A DNA stretch of 64,000 bases from FEB-7 sp963698265 (GTDB lineage Bacteria > Pseudomonadota > Gammaproteobacteria > Burkholderiales > Usitatibacteraceae): positions 1,054,001 through 1,118,000 of the forward strand of contig CAVOQC010000001.1 in NCBI GenBank assembly GCA_963698265.1. The letters are read 5' to 3'. The notes below the pieces were generated by a model. The model did not search any database. It was not told the origin of the DNA and saw nothing but the letters and a program-made list of their open reading frames with translations. Each line of letters begins with the position of its first letter. The stretch's first letter is position 1. Below are positions 34,399 to 42,182 of the stretch, piece by piece. A program made the position numbers and the translations under genes.

Positions 34399-35180
34399 GC
34401 GGGCGGCGCCCCACGGCGCTCATCGCCGACGACGAACCGCTGCTGCGCGAATCCCTCGCCCGGCTCCTCGCCCAGGCCTGGCCGGAGCTGGAGGTGGTGG
34501 CGCTGCCGAAGAACGGGCGCCTCGCGGTCGAATGCTTCGAGGCGCAGAAGCCCGACATCTGCTTCCTCGACGTGCACATGCCGGGCCTCTCGGGCGTGGA
34601 GGCGGCGCGTTTCATCGGCAGGAGAGCCCACGTGGTCTTCGTCACCGCCTACGACCAGTACGCGGTACAGGCCTTCGAGCAGGGCGCGCTCGACTACCTG
34701 GTGAAGCCCGTGGAGCTCGCGCGCCTCGCGGACACCGTGGGGCGGCTGCGCGAGCGGCTTCGCGCCGGACAGGAGCTTCCCGACACCGAGGCGCTGCTGG
34801 ACCAGGTCGTCGCGCGCTTCGCGAAGGGGGCCGCACCCGCCAGGCTCAAGTGGCTGCGGGTTTCGGTGGGGCAGAAACTGCGCGTGATCGCGGCCGACGA
34901 GGTCGATTTCCTGCGCGCCGAGGACAAGTACACGCTGGTCGCGTGGCACACGCCGGACGGCGAGCGCGGCGAGGGGCTGGTGCGCGTCGCGCTGAAGGAT
35001 CTTGCAGCGCAGCTCGACTCCAGCCAGTTCGTGCAGGTGCACCGCTCGGTCGCGGTGAACCTGCGTGCCGTGGCCCATGTCGTGCGCGGCGCCAACGAGA
35101 CCGCGACCATCCACCTGAGGGGCCGCGACGAGACGCTGCCGGTGAGCCGCAGCTTTCTGCATCACTTCCGGATGATGTGA
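34395..35180 (+). CDS. LytTR-family response regulator (AlgR-like)
   Basis: A 261-residue regulator. The receiver domain (1-120) has the acidic pair ADDE, phospho-acceptor D59 in CFLDVHMPG, T/S in VFVTAYD and K in YLVKPV. A linker leads to a C-terminal LytTR DNA-binding domain (about 155-261) with VDFLRAEDKYTLV and FVQVHRSVAVNLRAV. It is encoded with its kinase and ends just before a palindrome and the multihaem cytochrome gene. Whether it controls that cytochrome is unknown. Confidence 0.92.
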   Translation: MSGRRPTALIADDEPLLRESLARLLAQAWPELEVVALPKNGRLAVECFEAQKPDICFLDVHMPGLSGVEAARFIGRRAHVVFVTAYDQYAVQAFEQGALDYLVKPVELARLADTVGRLRERLRAGQELPDTEALLDQVVARFAKGAAPARLKWLRVSVGQKLRVIAADEVDFLRAEDKYTLVAWHTPDGERGEGLVRVALKDLAAQLDSSQFVQVHRSVAVNLRAVAHVVRGANETATIHLRGRDETLPVSRSFLHHFRMM

Positions 35181-35191
35181 GCGGCGCGACG

Positions 35192-35211
35192 GGGAGCCTC
35201 GCGAGGCTCCC
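35192..35211. repeat. 20-bp perfect palindrome after the LytTR gene
   Basis: GGGAGCCTCG followed by its exact reverse complement, 12 bases after the regulator stop. It shares GGGA-R-CCTC, GCGAGG-Y-TCCCGCGG with the minus-strand reading of the hairpin at 9111-9136. Either a terminator without U-run or a small dispersed repeat. Confidence 0.45.
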
Positions 35212-35241
35212 GCGGGAGGCCTGCCGCGCCGGACCGCTAAA

Positions 35242-37137
35242 ATGGCGCCTGTGCGCCTGAAAACATTCCTGCTGCTATCCGCCATCGCCGGCCTCTCCCT
35301 GGGTGGAGCGCTGCTGTACCGGGGCGATTTCAGCCGCCTCGGGACCGGAACGGGGCTCACGGAGGGTTGCCTCGTCTGCCACGGCAAGGTCACGGGCCTC
35401 GATGGCGCGCACGCGCCCTCGGCCATCGGGTGCGCCTCGTGCCACGCGGGAGACAAGCGCACGCTCGACAAGGCCCACGCCCACGCGGGGATGGTGCGCA
35501 TCCCCGGAAACCTGGCCGACGCCGGGCGCACTTGCGGGCAAGCCGGCTGCCACGAAGCGATCGTCCCGCGCGTCGAGCGCTCGATCATGACGACGATGGC
35601 GGGCGTCATCGCGGTGGACCGCGAGGCCCTCGGCGAGCCGGCGCGGCCCGACGGGCGAATCCCCCACGCGAATCGCCTGGGCCACGGCGTGGCCGACAGC
35701 CACCTGCGCGAGCTATGCGTCGGCTGCCACCTCGGCCAGGCGAAGGCCGAGTGGGGGCCCATCGGCCAGGAGTCCCAGGGCGGCGGCTGCAACGCCTGCC
35801 ACCTGGAGTACGGCAAGGCCGCGGCGGAGGATCTCGTGCGCTATGCGGCCACGGCGCCCAAGGAGCGCACCGCGAGCCCGGCCACGCACCCCGCGCTCGT
35901 CGTGAATTCGCGCAATGCCCACTGCTTCGGCTGCCACAGCCGCTCGGGCCGCATCGCCCTGAGTTACGAGGGCTGGAACGAGCTGCGCGAGGAGGCGGGC
36001 AACAATGCGGCGCCCGCGGCCGGCGGGAAGGCGGCGAGCGCGAGGGTGCGCAAGCTCGACGACGGGCGATTCGTGGAAATGGTCGTCGCCGACGTGCACC
36101 ACGAGCGCGGCCTGGAGTGCATCGACTGCCACACCGCCAACGAGCTCATGGGCGCGGGCGCGGAAGTCGCGCGCAAGAGCGAGCAGCAGAAGGTGGCCTG
36201 CGAGGATTGCCATGCGGCGAAGCTCGTTTCCGTTGCGCCGGAATTCGTCGACCCCGAGTCGCGGTTGCTGATGAAGCTTCGCGGAACGGCGCTCGGCCCC
36301 GGCCAGCGCATGGGCACGACGCGCGACGGCGAGCCGCTGGTGAACGTGGTGGTCGAGGAGGGCAAGGGCGCGCGGCTCCTGCGCAAGCGCACGGGCGAGG
36401 CGCTCCCGCTCAAGGCGCCGGCCGCCGCATGCACCGAGGGCCGGGGCCACGCGAGGCTATCCTGCGCGAGCTGCCACACCGCATGGGCGCCGCGCTGCGT
36501 CGCCTGCCACACGCAATTCGACCCGAAGGACACGGGCTTCGACCACGCGGCGCAGGCGTGGGTGAAGGGCACCTGGAACGAGACCGCGGGGCCCTTCGAG
36601 CCGCTGCCGCCGACGCTGGGCGTGCTGCACGCGGGCGAGGCGCGCGGCGCGATCGACACCTTCGTCCCCGGAATGGTCATGTCCTTCGACCGCAACCGCG
36701 AGGCCGGCAAGCCTCCCGACGTGATCCACCGCCGCCTTTACGCGAAGCTGCATTCGCATACCACGCGGCGCGAGGCGAGAAGCTGCGCGTCCTGCCACGC
36801 CGATCCGGTGGCGCTGGGCTACGGCAAGGGGGAGCTGCGCTACCGGGTCTCGGGGAAATCGGGACGCTGGACCTTCCGGCCGGCCGCGAAAGCCTCGGCG
36901 CATGACGGCCTGCCCGAGGACGCGTGGACCGGGTTCCTTGCCGGGCGCACGGGAATGGTCTCCACGCGCGAGGGCGCGCGCCCCTTCTCGGTGGAGGAGC
37001 AACGCCGCATCCTCACGGTCGGCGCGTGCCTCGCCTGCCACGCCGAGGGCTCCGCGGTGATGAAGCGCTCCCTCGCGGACTTCGCGGGCGCGGTCGGGCG
37101 CCGCAGTGCGCGCTGCGTGCTGCCCGCCTGGCCCTGA
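35242..37137 (+). CDS. Twelve-haem periplasmic cytochrome c
   Basis: A 631-residue protein with an N-terminal signal or anchor (residues about 8-25). Haem motifs: CLVCH 43, CASCH 64, an unusual CX4CH (CGQAGCH) at 98-104, CVGCH 159, CNACH 183, CFGCH 228, CIDCH 293, CEDCH 320, CASCH 408, CVACH 419, CASCH 515 and CLACH 596, so 11 CXXCH plus one CX4CH. Spacing and many free His residues fit a multihaem electron-transfer protein or reductase. I see no close match to hydroxylamine oxidoreductase or NrfA. A GTG at 35251 is an alternative start. Function and partner unknown. Confidence 0.87.
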   Translation: MAPVRLKTFLLLSAIAGLSLGGALLYRGDFSRLGTGTGLTEGCLVCHGKVTGLDGAHAPSAIGCASCHAGDKRTLDKAHAHAGMVRIPGNLADAGRTCGQAGCHEAIVPRVERSIMTTMAGVIAVDREALGEPARPDGRIPHANRLGHGVADSHLRELCVGCHLGQAKAEWGPIGQESQGGGCNACHLEYGKAAAEDLVRYAATAPKERTASPATHPALVVNSRNAHCFGCHSRSGRIALSYEGWNELREEAGNNAAPAAGGKAASARVRKLDDGRFVEMVVADVHHERGLECIDCHTANELMGAGAEVARKSEQQKVACEDCHAAKLVSVAPEFVDPESRLLMKLRGTALGPGQRMGTTRDGEPLVNVVVEEGKGARLLRKRTGEALPLKAPAAACTEGRGHARLSCASCHTAWAPRCVACHTQFDPKDTGFDHAAQAWVKGTWNETAGPFEPLPPTLGVLHAGEARGAIDTFVPGMVMSFDRNREAGKPPDVIHRRLYAKLHSHTTRREARSCASCHADPVALGYGKGELRYRVSGKSGRWTFRPAAKASAHDGLPEDAWTGFLAGRTGMVSTREGARPFSVEEQRRILTVGACLACHAEGSAVMKRSLADFAGAVGRRSARCVLPAWP

Positions 37138-37151
37138 CGGATGGCGAACCG

Positions 37152-38363
37152 ATGACGACCCCGGACCGGAGCGCGCTTTCCTTCCGCATCGCCTTTGCGG
37201 CGCTGCTGGGCTCGCTCGCCACCCTCGGGCCCTTCGCGATCGACACCTACCTGCCCGCGTTCGGCGGCATGCAGGTCGCGCTCGGCGCCACGCCGCTGGA
37301 GATGCAGCAGACGCTCTCGGCGTACCTCCTCGCCTTCGGCGTCATGTTCCTCTTCCACGGCGCACTCTCCGACAGCTTCGGCCGCAAGCCCGTGATCGTG
37401 ATCGCGCTCGTGATCTTCACCGTGGCGTCCGTGGGCGCGGCGCTCGCGAGCAACGTGCACACGCTGATCCTGTGGCGCGTGCTGCAGGGGATGTCCACGG
37501 GCGCGGGCATCGTCGTGGGCCGCGCCATGATCCGCGACCTCTACAACGAGGAGGACGCGCAGCGCCTCATGTCGATGGTGACGCTCTTCTTCGGGCTCGC
37601 ACCGGTCATCGCGCCCATCGTCGGCGGCATTCTCTTCGAGCTCTTCGGGTGGAAGTCGATCTTCTGGTTCCTGGCGGCGGTGGGCGCGATCATCGTGGTC
37701 GCGGGCGCGCGGCTCCTGCGCGAGACCCTTCCCGAGGACCAGCGCCAGCCCTTCCGGCCGGGGCCGCTGATACAGGGCTACCGCGAGGTCGGGGCGAGTC
37801 GGCGCTTCCTGCTGCTCTCGCTCGCGATGGGCTTCAACTTCAACGCCTTCTTCCTCTACATCCTGTCGGCGCCGATGTTCCTCACGACCCACCTGGGGCT
37901 TCCGCCCATGGCCTACTCGTGGCTCTTCATCCCGTCGATCGCCGGCATCCTCGTGGGCTCGCAGCTCTCCGGGCGCGCGGCGGGCAGGCTCTCCCGGGCG
38001 CAGACGCTGCGGCGCGCCTACACCTTCATGGGCGCATCCGCCGTGGCGAACCTCGCCTACTCGTTCGCGTTCACGCCGTCGGTGCCGTGGGCGGTCATGC
38101 CGATCTTCTTCTACGCCATCGGCACCGCGATGGCGATGCCGACCATCTCGCTCACCACGCTCGACCTCTTTCCCACGCGGCGCGGCATGGCCGCCTCGCT
38201 CCAGGGCTTCGTCTCCGGAATGCTCAACACGATCACCGCGGGCGTCATCGCCCCGGCCGTCTTCCACGACACGCGCTGGATGGCGGTGGCCATGGCGGCG
38301 ATGATGCTCGCGGGGTTCACCTGCTGGCGGCTGTACCACAAGGGCTCGCACAAGGCGGGGTGA
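37152..38363 (+). CDS. Bcr/CflA-type multidrug efflux MFS transporter
   Basis: A 403-residue, 12-helix major facilitator. DTYLPAFGGM in the first helix region, the loop motif GALSDSFGRKPV between helices 2 and 3, and RVLQGMSTGAGIVVGRAMIRDLY in helix 4 are typical of the Bcr/CflA drug:proton antiporters. It would export small toxic compounds from the cytoplasm. It starts 14 bases after the multihaem cytochrome stop. It ends just before a long palindromic element. Confidence 0.88.
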   Translation: MTTPDRSALSFRIAFAALLGSLATLGPFAIDTYLPAFGGMQVALGATPLEMQQTLSAYLLAFGVMFLFHGALSDSFGRKPVIVIALVIFTVASVGAALASNVHTLILWRVLQGMSTGAGIVVGRAMIRDLYNEEDAQRLMSMVTLFFGLAPVIAPIVGGILFELFGWKSIFWFLAAVGAIIVVAGARLLRETLPEDQRQPFRPGPLIQGYREVGASRRFLLLSLAMGFNFNAFFLYILSAPMFLTTHLGLPPMAYSWLFIPSIAGILVGSQLSGRAAGRLSRAQTLRRAYTFMGASAVANLAYSFAFTPSVPWAVMPIFFYAIGTAMAMPTISLTTLDLFPTRRGMAASLQGFVSGMLNTITAGVIAPAVFHDTRWMAVAMAAMMLAGFTCWRLYHKGSHKAG

Positions 38364-38373
38364 AAGCGGGGTC

Positions 38374-38524
38374 CGAAAAAATGGAAAAAATGGGGTCAGA
38401 TGGAAAAAATGGGGTCAGATGTAATTTCGTATCTGTCCCCATTTTTCCTCACCAAGCCCCTGGGCCCGGAGAAAATGGGGACAGATACGAAATTACATCT
38501 GACCCCATTTTTTCCATTTTTTCG
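38374..38524. repeat. Large palindromic intergenic element with two 45-bp perfect arms
   Basis: The bases at 38401-38445 are the exact reverse complement of 38472-38516, a 45-bp perfect inverted repeat around a 26-base centre. A second, outer inverted repeat (CGAAAAAATGGA at 38374-38385 and its complement at 38513-38524) brackets it. On the left a 19-base unit beginning TGGAAAAAATGGGG is tandemly doubled (38382-38400 and 38401-38419). The core words GGGGTCAGAT and ATCTGTCCCC resemble REP-type repeats associated elsewhere with IS200-like REP transposases; no such transposase is in the window. It lies between two convergent MFS genes. Confidence 0.9.
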
Positions 38525-38526
38525 TT

Positions 38527-39834
38527 TTAACCCTGCCGGCAATGGGTCTCGCGCGTGAAGAGCAGCAGCACGAGTGCGAGTGCGCCCCAGGCGAAGAGGA
38601 GCGAGAACGCGCCCTGGTAGGCGGCGAGGTCGTAGAGCCGCGCGCCGCCGGGCGTGAGCGCACCCGTCCAGTGGCGGTCGAGCACCCAGCCCACGAGCGG
38701 CTGCATGACGAGCCCGCCCATCATCACGCCCATGTTGGCGATGCCGGAGACGGATCCCGCGAGCCGCGCGGGAACGCTCTCCTTGGCGAACGGGAAGGTG
38801 AGGATGAAGGCGCCGCCCACCAGGCCCAGGGCCGCGAGGAGCGCCACGAGCACCGGCCGGCTCCAGCCCGGCACCCACACGATCGCGGCCCACAGCGCCA
38901 TGGTGCCGACGAGTCCCGCGATATAAGGAACGCGACGGCTGCGGGCACGCTCGGAGATCGGGCCGTAGACGATGCTGCCCACGCTCCAGGCGATGAGCGT
39001 GAGGGAGGCGAGCAGCGCCGCCTCCGCCGTCGTGAAGCCGTAATGCGTGGTGAGGAAGGGAACGCCCCACAGCCCCGCGAACATGAGCACGATCCCGGAG
39101 AACGCGCCGGGGATGCAGAAGAGCAGCCACGCGTTGCGGTATCCCAGCACGAGCTTCAGGTCCGCCCACACGGAGCCGCCGCCGTCCTCCGCCTTGCGGT
39201 GCGGGAAGTGGGAGCCGTAGCCGCGCTCGGCCGGGTCGTCGCGCACCACGAGCCAGATGGCCACCGCGACGAACGCCGTCGCCACGGCGCTCGCGACCAT
39301 GACGTTTCTCCAGCCCATGGCGTCCACGGCGAGCCGCAGCGGCGCGCCGGCAATCGTCGCGCCGACAACGCCAATGAAAAGCGCCACTCCGCTCGCGAGC
39401 GCGAACTGGCGCGACGGCATCCAGTGGCTCGCGAGCTTGAGCATCGCGACGAACGCCACGCCCGCGGCCGCGCCGATCGCGAGCCTGCCCGCGTTCGCGA
39501 CGTACGCCGTCGGCGCCATCGCGAAGACCAGCGTGCCCAGCGCGGTGAGGGCTGCGCCCGCCGTGAGGAGCTTGCGCGGCCCCCAGCGGTCGGCGATGAG
39601 CCCCGTCGGGATCTGTATCGCCACGTAGCTGTAGAAGTAGAACGCGGAGAGGTTCCCGAGCGCCGCCCCGGTGAGCGCGAACTCCCGCGTCAACTCCTGC
39701 ACCAGCACCGCGGGCGCGACCCGCTGGTAGAACGCGATGAGATAGAGCGCCGCGCCCAGCCCCCACACCAGCCACGCGACCGACGCCGGCGGAAACGGGG
39801 GGCGCACCCCTATTGCTGCGTCAGGCGGTCGCAT
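38527..39834 (-). CDS. MFS transporter, substrate unknown
   Basis: A 435-residue, 12-helix major facilitator. The helix 2-3 loop reads GLIADRWGPRKLL, and helix 1 reads WLVWGLGAALYLIAFYQRVAPAVL, a pattern seen in anion or organophosphate/sugar-acid type MFS carriers. Substrate cannot be assigned. The ATG at 39834 is preferred over one 48 bases upstream because it keeps the short cytoplasmic N-terminus usual for these proteins. The 3' end abuts the palindromic element. Confidence 0.85.
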   Translation of the reverse strand: MRPPDAAIGVRPPFPPASVAWLVWGLGAALYLIAFYQRVAPAVLVQELTREFALTGAALGNLSAFYFYSYVAIQIPTGLIADRWGPRKLLTAGAALTALGTLVFAMAPTAYVANAGRLAIGAAAGVAFVAMLKLASHWMPSRQFALASGVALFIGVVGATIAGAPLRLAVDAMGWRNVMVASAVATAFVAVAIWLVVRDDPAERGYGSHFPHRKAEDGGGSVWADLKLVLGYRNAWLLFCIPGAFSGIVLMFAGLWGVPFLTTHYGFTTAEAALLASLTLIAWSVGSIVYGPISERARSRRVPYIAGLVGTMALWAAIVWVPGWSRPVLVALLAALGLVGGAFILTFPFAKESVPARLAGSVSGIANMGVMMGGLVMQPLVGWVLDRHWTGALTPGGARLYDLAAYQGAFSLLFAWGALALVLLLFTRETHCRQG

Positions 39835-39904
39835 GTTCCTTCGGAAATCCGGGAAATCGGGATTGCTCCTCTGCTCGCGCAATCAGGGAGCGTCCCCGAT
39901 GCTT

Positions 39905-40300
39905 TCAGTACTGCTGCCACGGCAGGCCGGCGACGCGCCAGCCGTTCTTCGCGTTGCGGTGGTGGTTGTCGTCCAGGTCGCCCTCGAAGCCGTGCAGCAC
40001 GTTGACCACGTGCTGGAACCCGGCCGCCTCGAGCGTGTTGGCCGCCTCCACGGTGCGGTTGCCGCTGCGGCAGATGAGCACGATCGGGCGGTTGCGGAAG
40101 TTGGCACCCGCGAGCTTCTTCACCTGGCCCACGAAGTGCGGGTTCAGGTCCCACTCGGCGCCGTCGTACCAGGGCACCAGCATCGCGCCCACGGGGTGGC
40201 CGACGAACATGAACTCCATCTCGCTGCGGCAGTCGACGAACACCGCATCGGGGCGTTCCCGGAGGAAGGCGTGGGCGTCCTTGGGCTCGAGGTTTTCCAT
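39905..40300 (-). CDS. Single-domain rhodanese
   Basis: A 131-residue rhodanese fold with active-site loop CRSGNRT in VLICRSGNRTV and the DCRSEMEFMFVGHPVGA N-terminal strand-turn. It lacks a signal peptide. Probably a cytoplasmic sulfurtransferase. The start is fixed by the promoter: a TATAAT on the minus strand (40342-40347) overlaps an upstream in-frame TTG, so transcription starts too late for that codon and ATG 40300 must be used. Confidence 0.88.
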   Translation of the reverse strand: MENLEPKDAHAFLRERPDAVFVDCRSEMEFMFVGHPVGAMLVPWYDGAEWDLNPHFVGQVKKLAGANFRNRPIVLICRSGNRTVEAANTLEAAGFQHVVNVLHGFEGDLDDNHHRNAKNGWRVAGLPWQQY

Positions 40301-40341
40301 GGCGGGCGGCGCCGCGACGGCGCGGAAAGGGACGACGGGCA

Positions 40342-40347
40342 ATTATA
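40342..40347 (-). promoter_or_regulatory. -10 element of the single-domain rhodanese gene
   Basis: Consensus TATAAT on the minus strand, 42 bases before ATG 40300. A TACAAT at 40371-40376 on the plus strand is the likely -10 of the divergent amidohydrolase gene. Confidence 0.55.
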
Positions 40348-40409
40348 GACGCCGCTGCGCGCGTCCCGGCTACAATGCCGCTTCGCGAATTCCTCCCGCG
40401 GACCCCGCC

Positions 40410-41675
40410 ATGAACGCACCAGACGCCCCGTTCCGATTCGATGCCGTGCTCGCCACCGCCGCCGACCGCTTGGAGGCGAAGGTCGTCGCGTGGCGGCGCG
40501 ACCTGCACGAGCATCCCGAGCTGGGCAACCGCGAGGTGCGCACCGCCGCGATCGTCGCGAAGCACCTGAAAGCCCTCGGCTTCGACGAGGTGCGCGAGAA
40601 AGTCGCCGTCACCGGCGTGGTGGGCGTGCTCCGCGGCGGCAAGCCCGGGCCCGTGGTGGCGCTGCGCGCGGACATGGACGCGCTCCCCGTGAAGGAAGAG
40701 GTCGATGTCCCCTTCGCGAGCAAGGCCATGGCCGAGTGGAACGGCCAGCAGTGCGGCGTGATGCATGCCTGCGGCCACGACGCCCACGTCTCGATCCTCA
40801 TGGGCGTGGCCGAAGCACTCGCAGGGATGCGCGCGGAGATCCCCGGCACGGTGGTGTTCGTCTTCCAGCCGGCCGAGGAGATGCCGCCCGCCGGCGAGGA
40901 AGGCGGCGCGAAGTTGATGGTCGAGCAGGGCTGCCTCGCGGATCCGAAGGTCGAGGCGATCTTTGGCCTCCACGTCACCTCCATTCACAACACCGGCACG
41001 ATCGGCTACCGCTCGGGCCCGCTCATGGCTTCCGCCGACGCCTTTCGGATCTTCATCCGCGGCACCCAGACCCACGGCGCCATGCCGTGGCGGGGCGTCG
41101 ATCCCATCGTCGTGGGCTCCCAGGTGGTGATGGGCCTGCAGACGATCGTCTCGCGCAGCATGAACATCACCAAGGAGCCGTCGGTCGTCACCGTGGGCGT
41201 CTTCCGGGGCGGCGTGAGGAACAACATCATTCCCGACGAAGTGAGCCTCGAGGGCACCATCCGCGCCTTCGACGAAGGCCAGCGCGACGAGATCCACGCC
41301 CACGTCACCCGCATCACCGAGATGATCTCCGCGGCCGGGGGCGCGAAGGCGCGCGTGCACATCGACCGCGGCTACGACGTCACGGCGAACGACGCCGGGC
41401 TCACGGAGTGGTCCGTCCCCACGCTCTCGCGCATGGCGGGCGAGGCGAACGTGCGCGTGATCGACAAGGTGTGCGGGGCCGAGGACTTCTCCTGCTACCA
41501 GAAGGTCGTCCCCGGCTTCTTCTACTTCATGGGCTGCACGCCCCAGGGCGAGGACCCGCGCAAAGTCGCGCCGAACCACAGCCCGCGGTTCCGGGTGGAC
41601 GAGGATTGCCTGAAGCTGGGGGTGAAGACGTTGTCGGCCCTCGCGCTGGACTGGCTGGCCGCGAACTCCCGCTGA
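40410..41675 (+). CDS. M20-family amidohydrolase / aminoacylase
   Basis: A 421-residue metallohydrolase of the M20D (hippurate hydrolase / N-acyl-amino-acid amidohydrolase) family. Metal ligands and catalytic residues appear in LRADMDALPV, the MHACGHDAHV signature, VFQPAEE with the general-base Glu, and a final His in KVAPNHSP. It probably removes acyl groups from N-acyl amino acids in the cytoplasm; true substrate not known. Start MNAPDAP follows a TACAAT -10-like element by 34 bases. Confidence 0.9.
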   Translation: MNAPDAPFRFDAVLATAADRLEAKVVAWRRDLHEHPELGNREVRTAAIVAKHLKALGFDEVREKVAVTGVVGVLRGGKPGPVVALRADMDALPVKEEVDVPFASKAMAEWNGQQCGVMHACGHDAHVSILMGVAEALAGMRAEIPGTVVFVFQPAEEMPPAGEEGGAKLMVEQGCLADPKVEAIFGLHVTSIHNTGTIGYRSGPLMASADAFRIFIRGTQTHGAMPWRGVDPIVVGSQVVMGLQTIVSRSMNITKEPSVVTVGVFRGGVRNNIIPDEVSLEGTIRAFDEGQRDEIHAHVTRITEMISAAGGAKARVHIDRGYDVTANDAGLTEWSVPTLSRMAGEANVRVIDKVCGAEDFSCYQKVVPGFFYFMGCTPQGEDPRKVAPNHSPRFRVDEDCLKLGVKTLSALALDWLAANSR

Positions 41676-41742
41676 AAACCGCGGTCCGAGCCGTTGCGTT
41701 GAATCAACCCCCCTGTTACCCCCAGGTGCATAATCCGCCGTC

Positions 41743-42117
41743 ATGACCCGCCGCCGCCGCACGCTTGCCGCCTGTTTCGCCGCGTTCGCGCTCGCCTTTG
41801 CGCAGCTCGCGGTGTCGGCGCACGCCTGCGAGGCGTTGGCGCCCGCGACACAGGGAGAGCAGGTGGTGCACCCTGTCGGTTGCGCCGGCACTCCCCTGGA
41901 CGCAGGCGACCTCGTCTGCGAGCAGCACTGCCAGTACGGCGAGGCCTCCGTCGACAGCAATCCGTCCGCCCCCCTGGCGATGCACGTGCAGGGGCCGGTG
42001 CTCAAGGTCGAATTCGCGCCGGCACCGCTTGCCGCATCGCCGCCTTCCTCGCGCAGCGCGGTGCCCGCGATCGCGGCCCCGCCACCCGCCATCCTCTTCG
42101 GCGTCCTGAGGATCTGA
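41743..42117 (+). CDS. Small exported Cys-containing protein leading the cus operon
   Basis: A 124-residue protein with an Arg-rich signal peptide (MTRRRRTLAACFAAFALA) and a mature part with four cysteines (AHACEA, PVGCAG, LVCEQHC) and a Pro/Ala-rich C-terminus. Not recognised as a named family. Short proteins of this build commonly precede TolC-type genes of copper operons in betaproteobacteria, so metal or thiol handling is inferred from position. A CATAAT lies just upstream. Confidence 0.7.
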   Translation: MTRRRRTLAACFAAFALAFAQLAVSAHACEALAPATQGEQVVHPVGCAGTPLDAGDLVCEQHCQYGEASVDSNPSAPLAMHVQGPVLKVEFAPAPLAASPPSSRSAVPAIAAPPPAILFGVLRI

Positions 42118-42182
42118 GCTTCCGGTGATCCACCGTGGCCGCGGCGTTCGCGGCCGCGACGGCCATCGCCACCGGAGGTTCC

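Noticed and set aside
35242..37137. Hydroxylamine oxidoreductase assignment for the multihaem cytochrome
   Set aside because: Haem count (12), a CX4CH site and surrounding sequence do not match the eight-haem HAO pattern, and no nitrification genes are nearby.
38382..38419. Tandem 19-base units as a CRISPR-like array
   Set aside because: Only two abutting copies, no spacers and no cas genes; it is part of the palindromic element.
40300..40342. TTG at 40342 as start of the small rhodanese
   Set aside because: It overlaps the TATAAT -10 element, so it would not be on the transcript.
41700..41743. CusR box before the cusC leader gene
   Set aside because: TGTTACC...GGTGCAT has the phasing but too few matches to the three other boxes.
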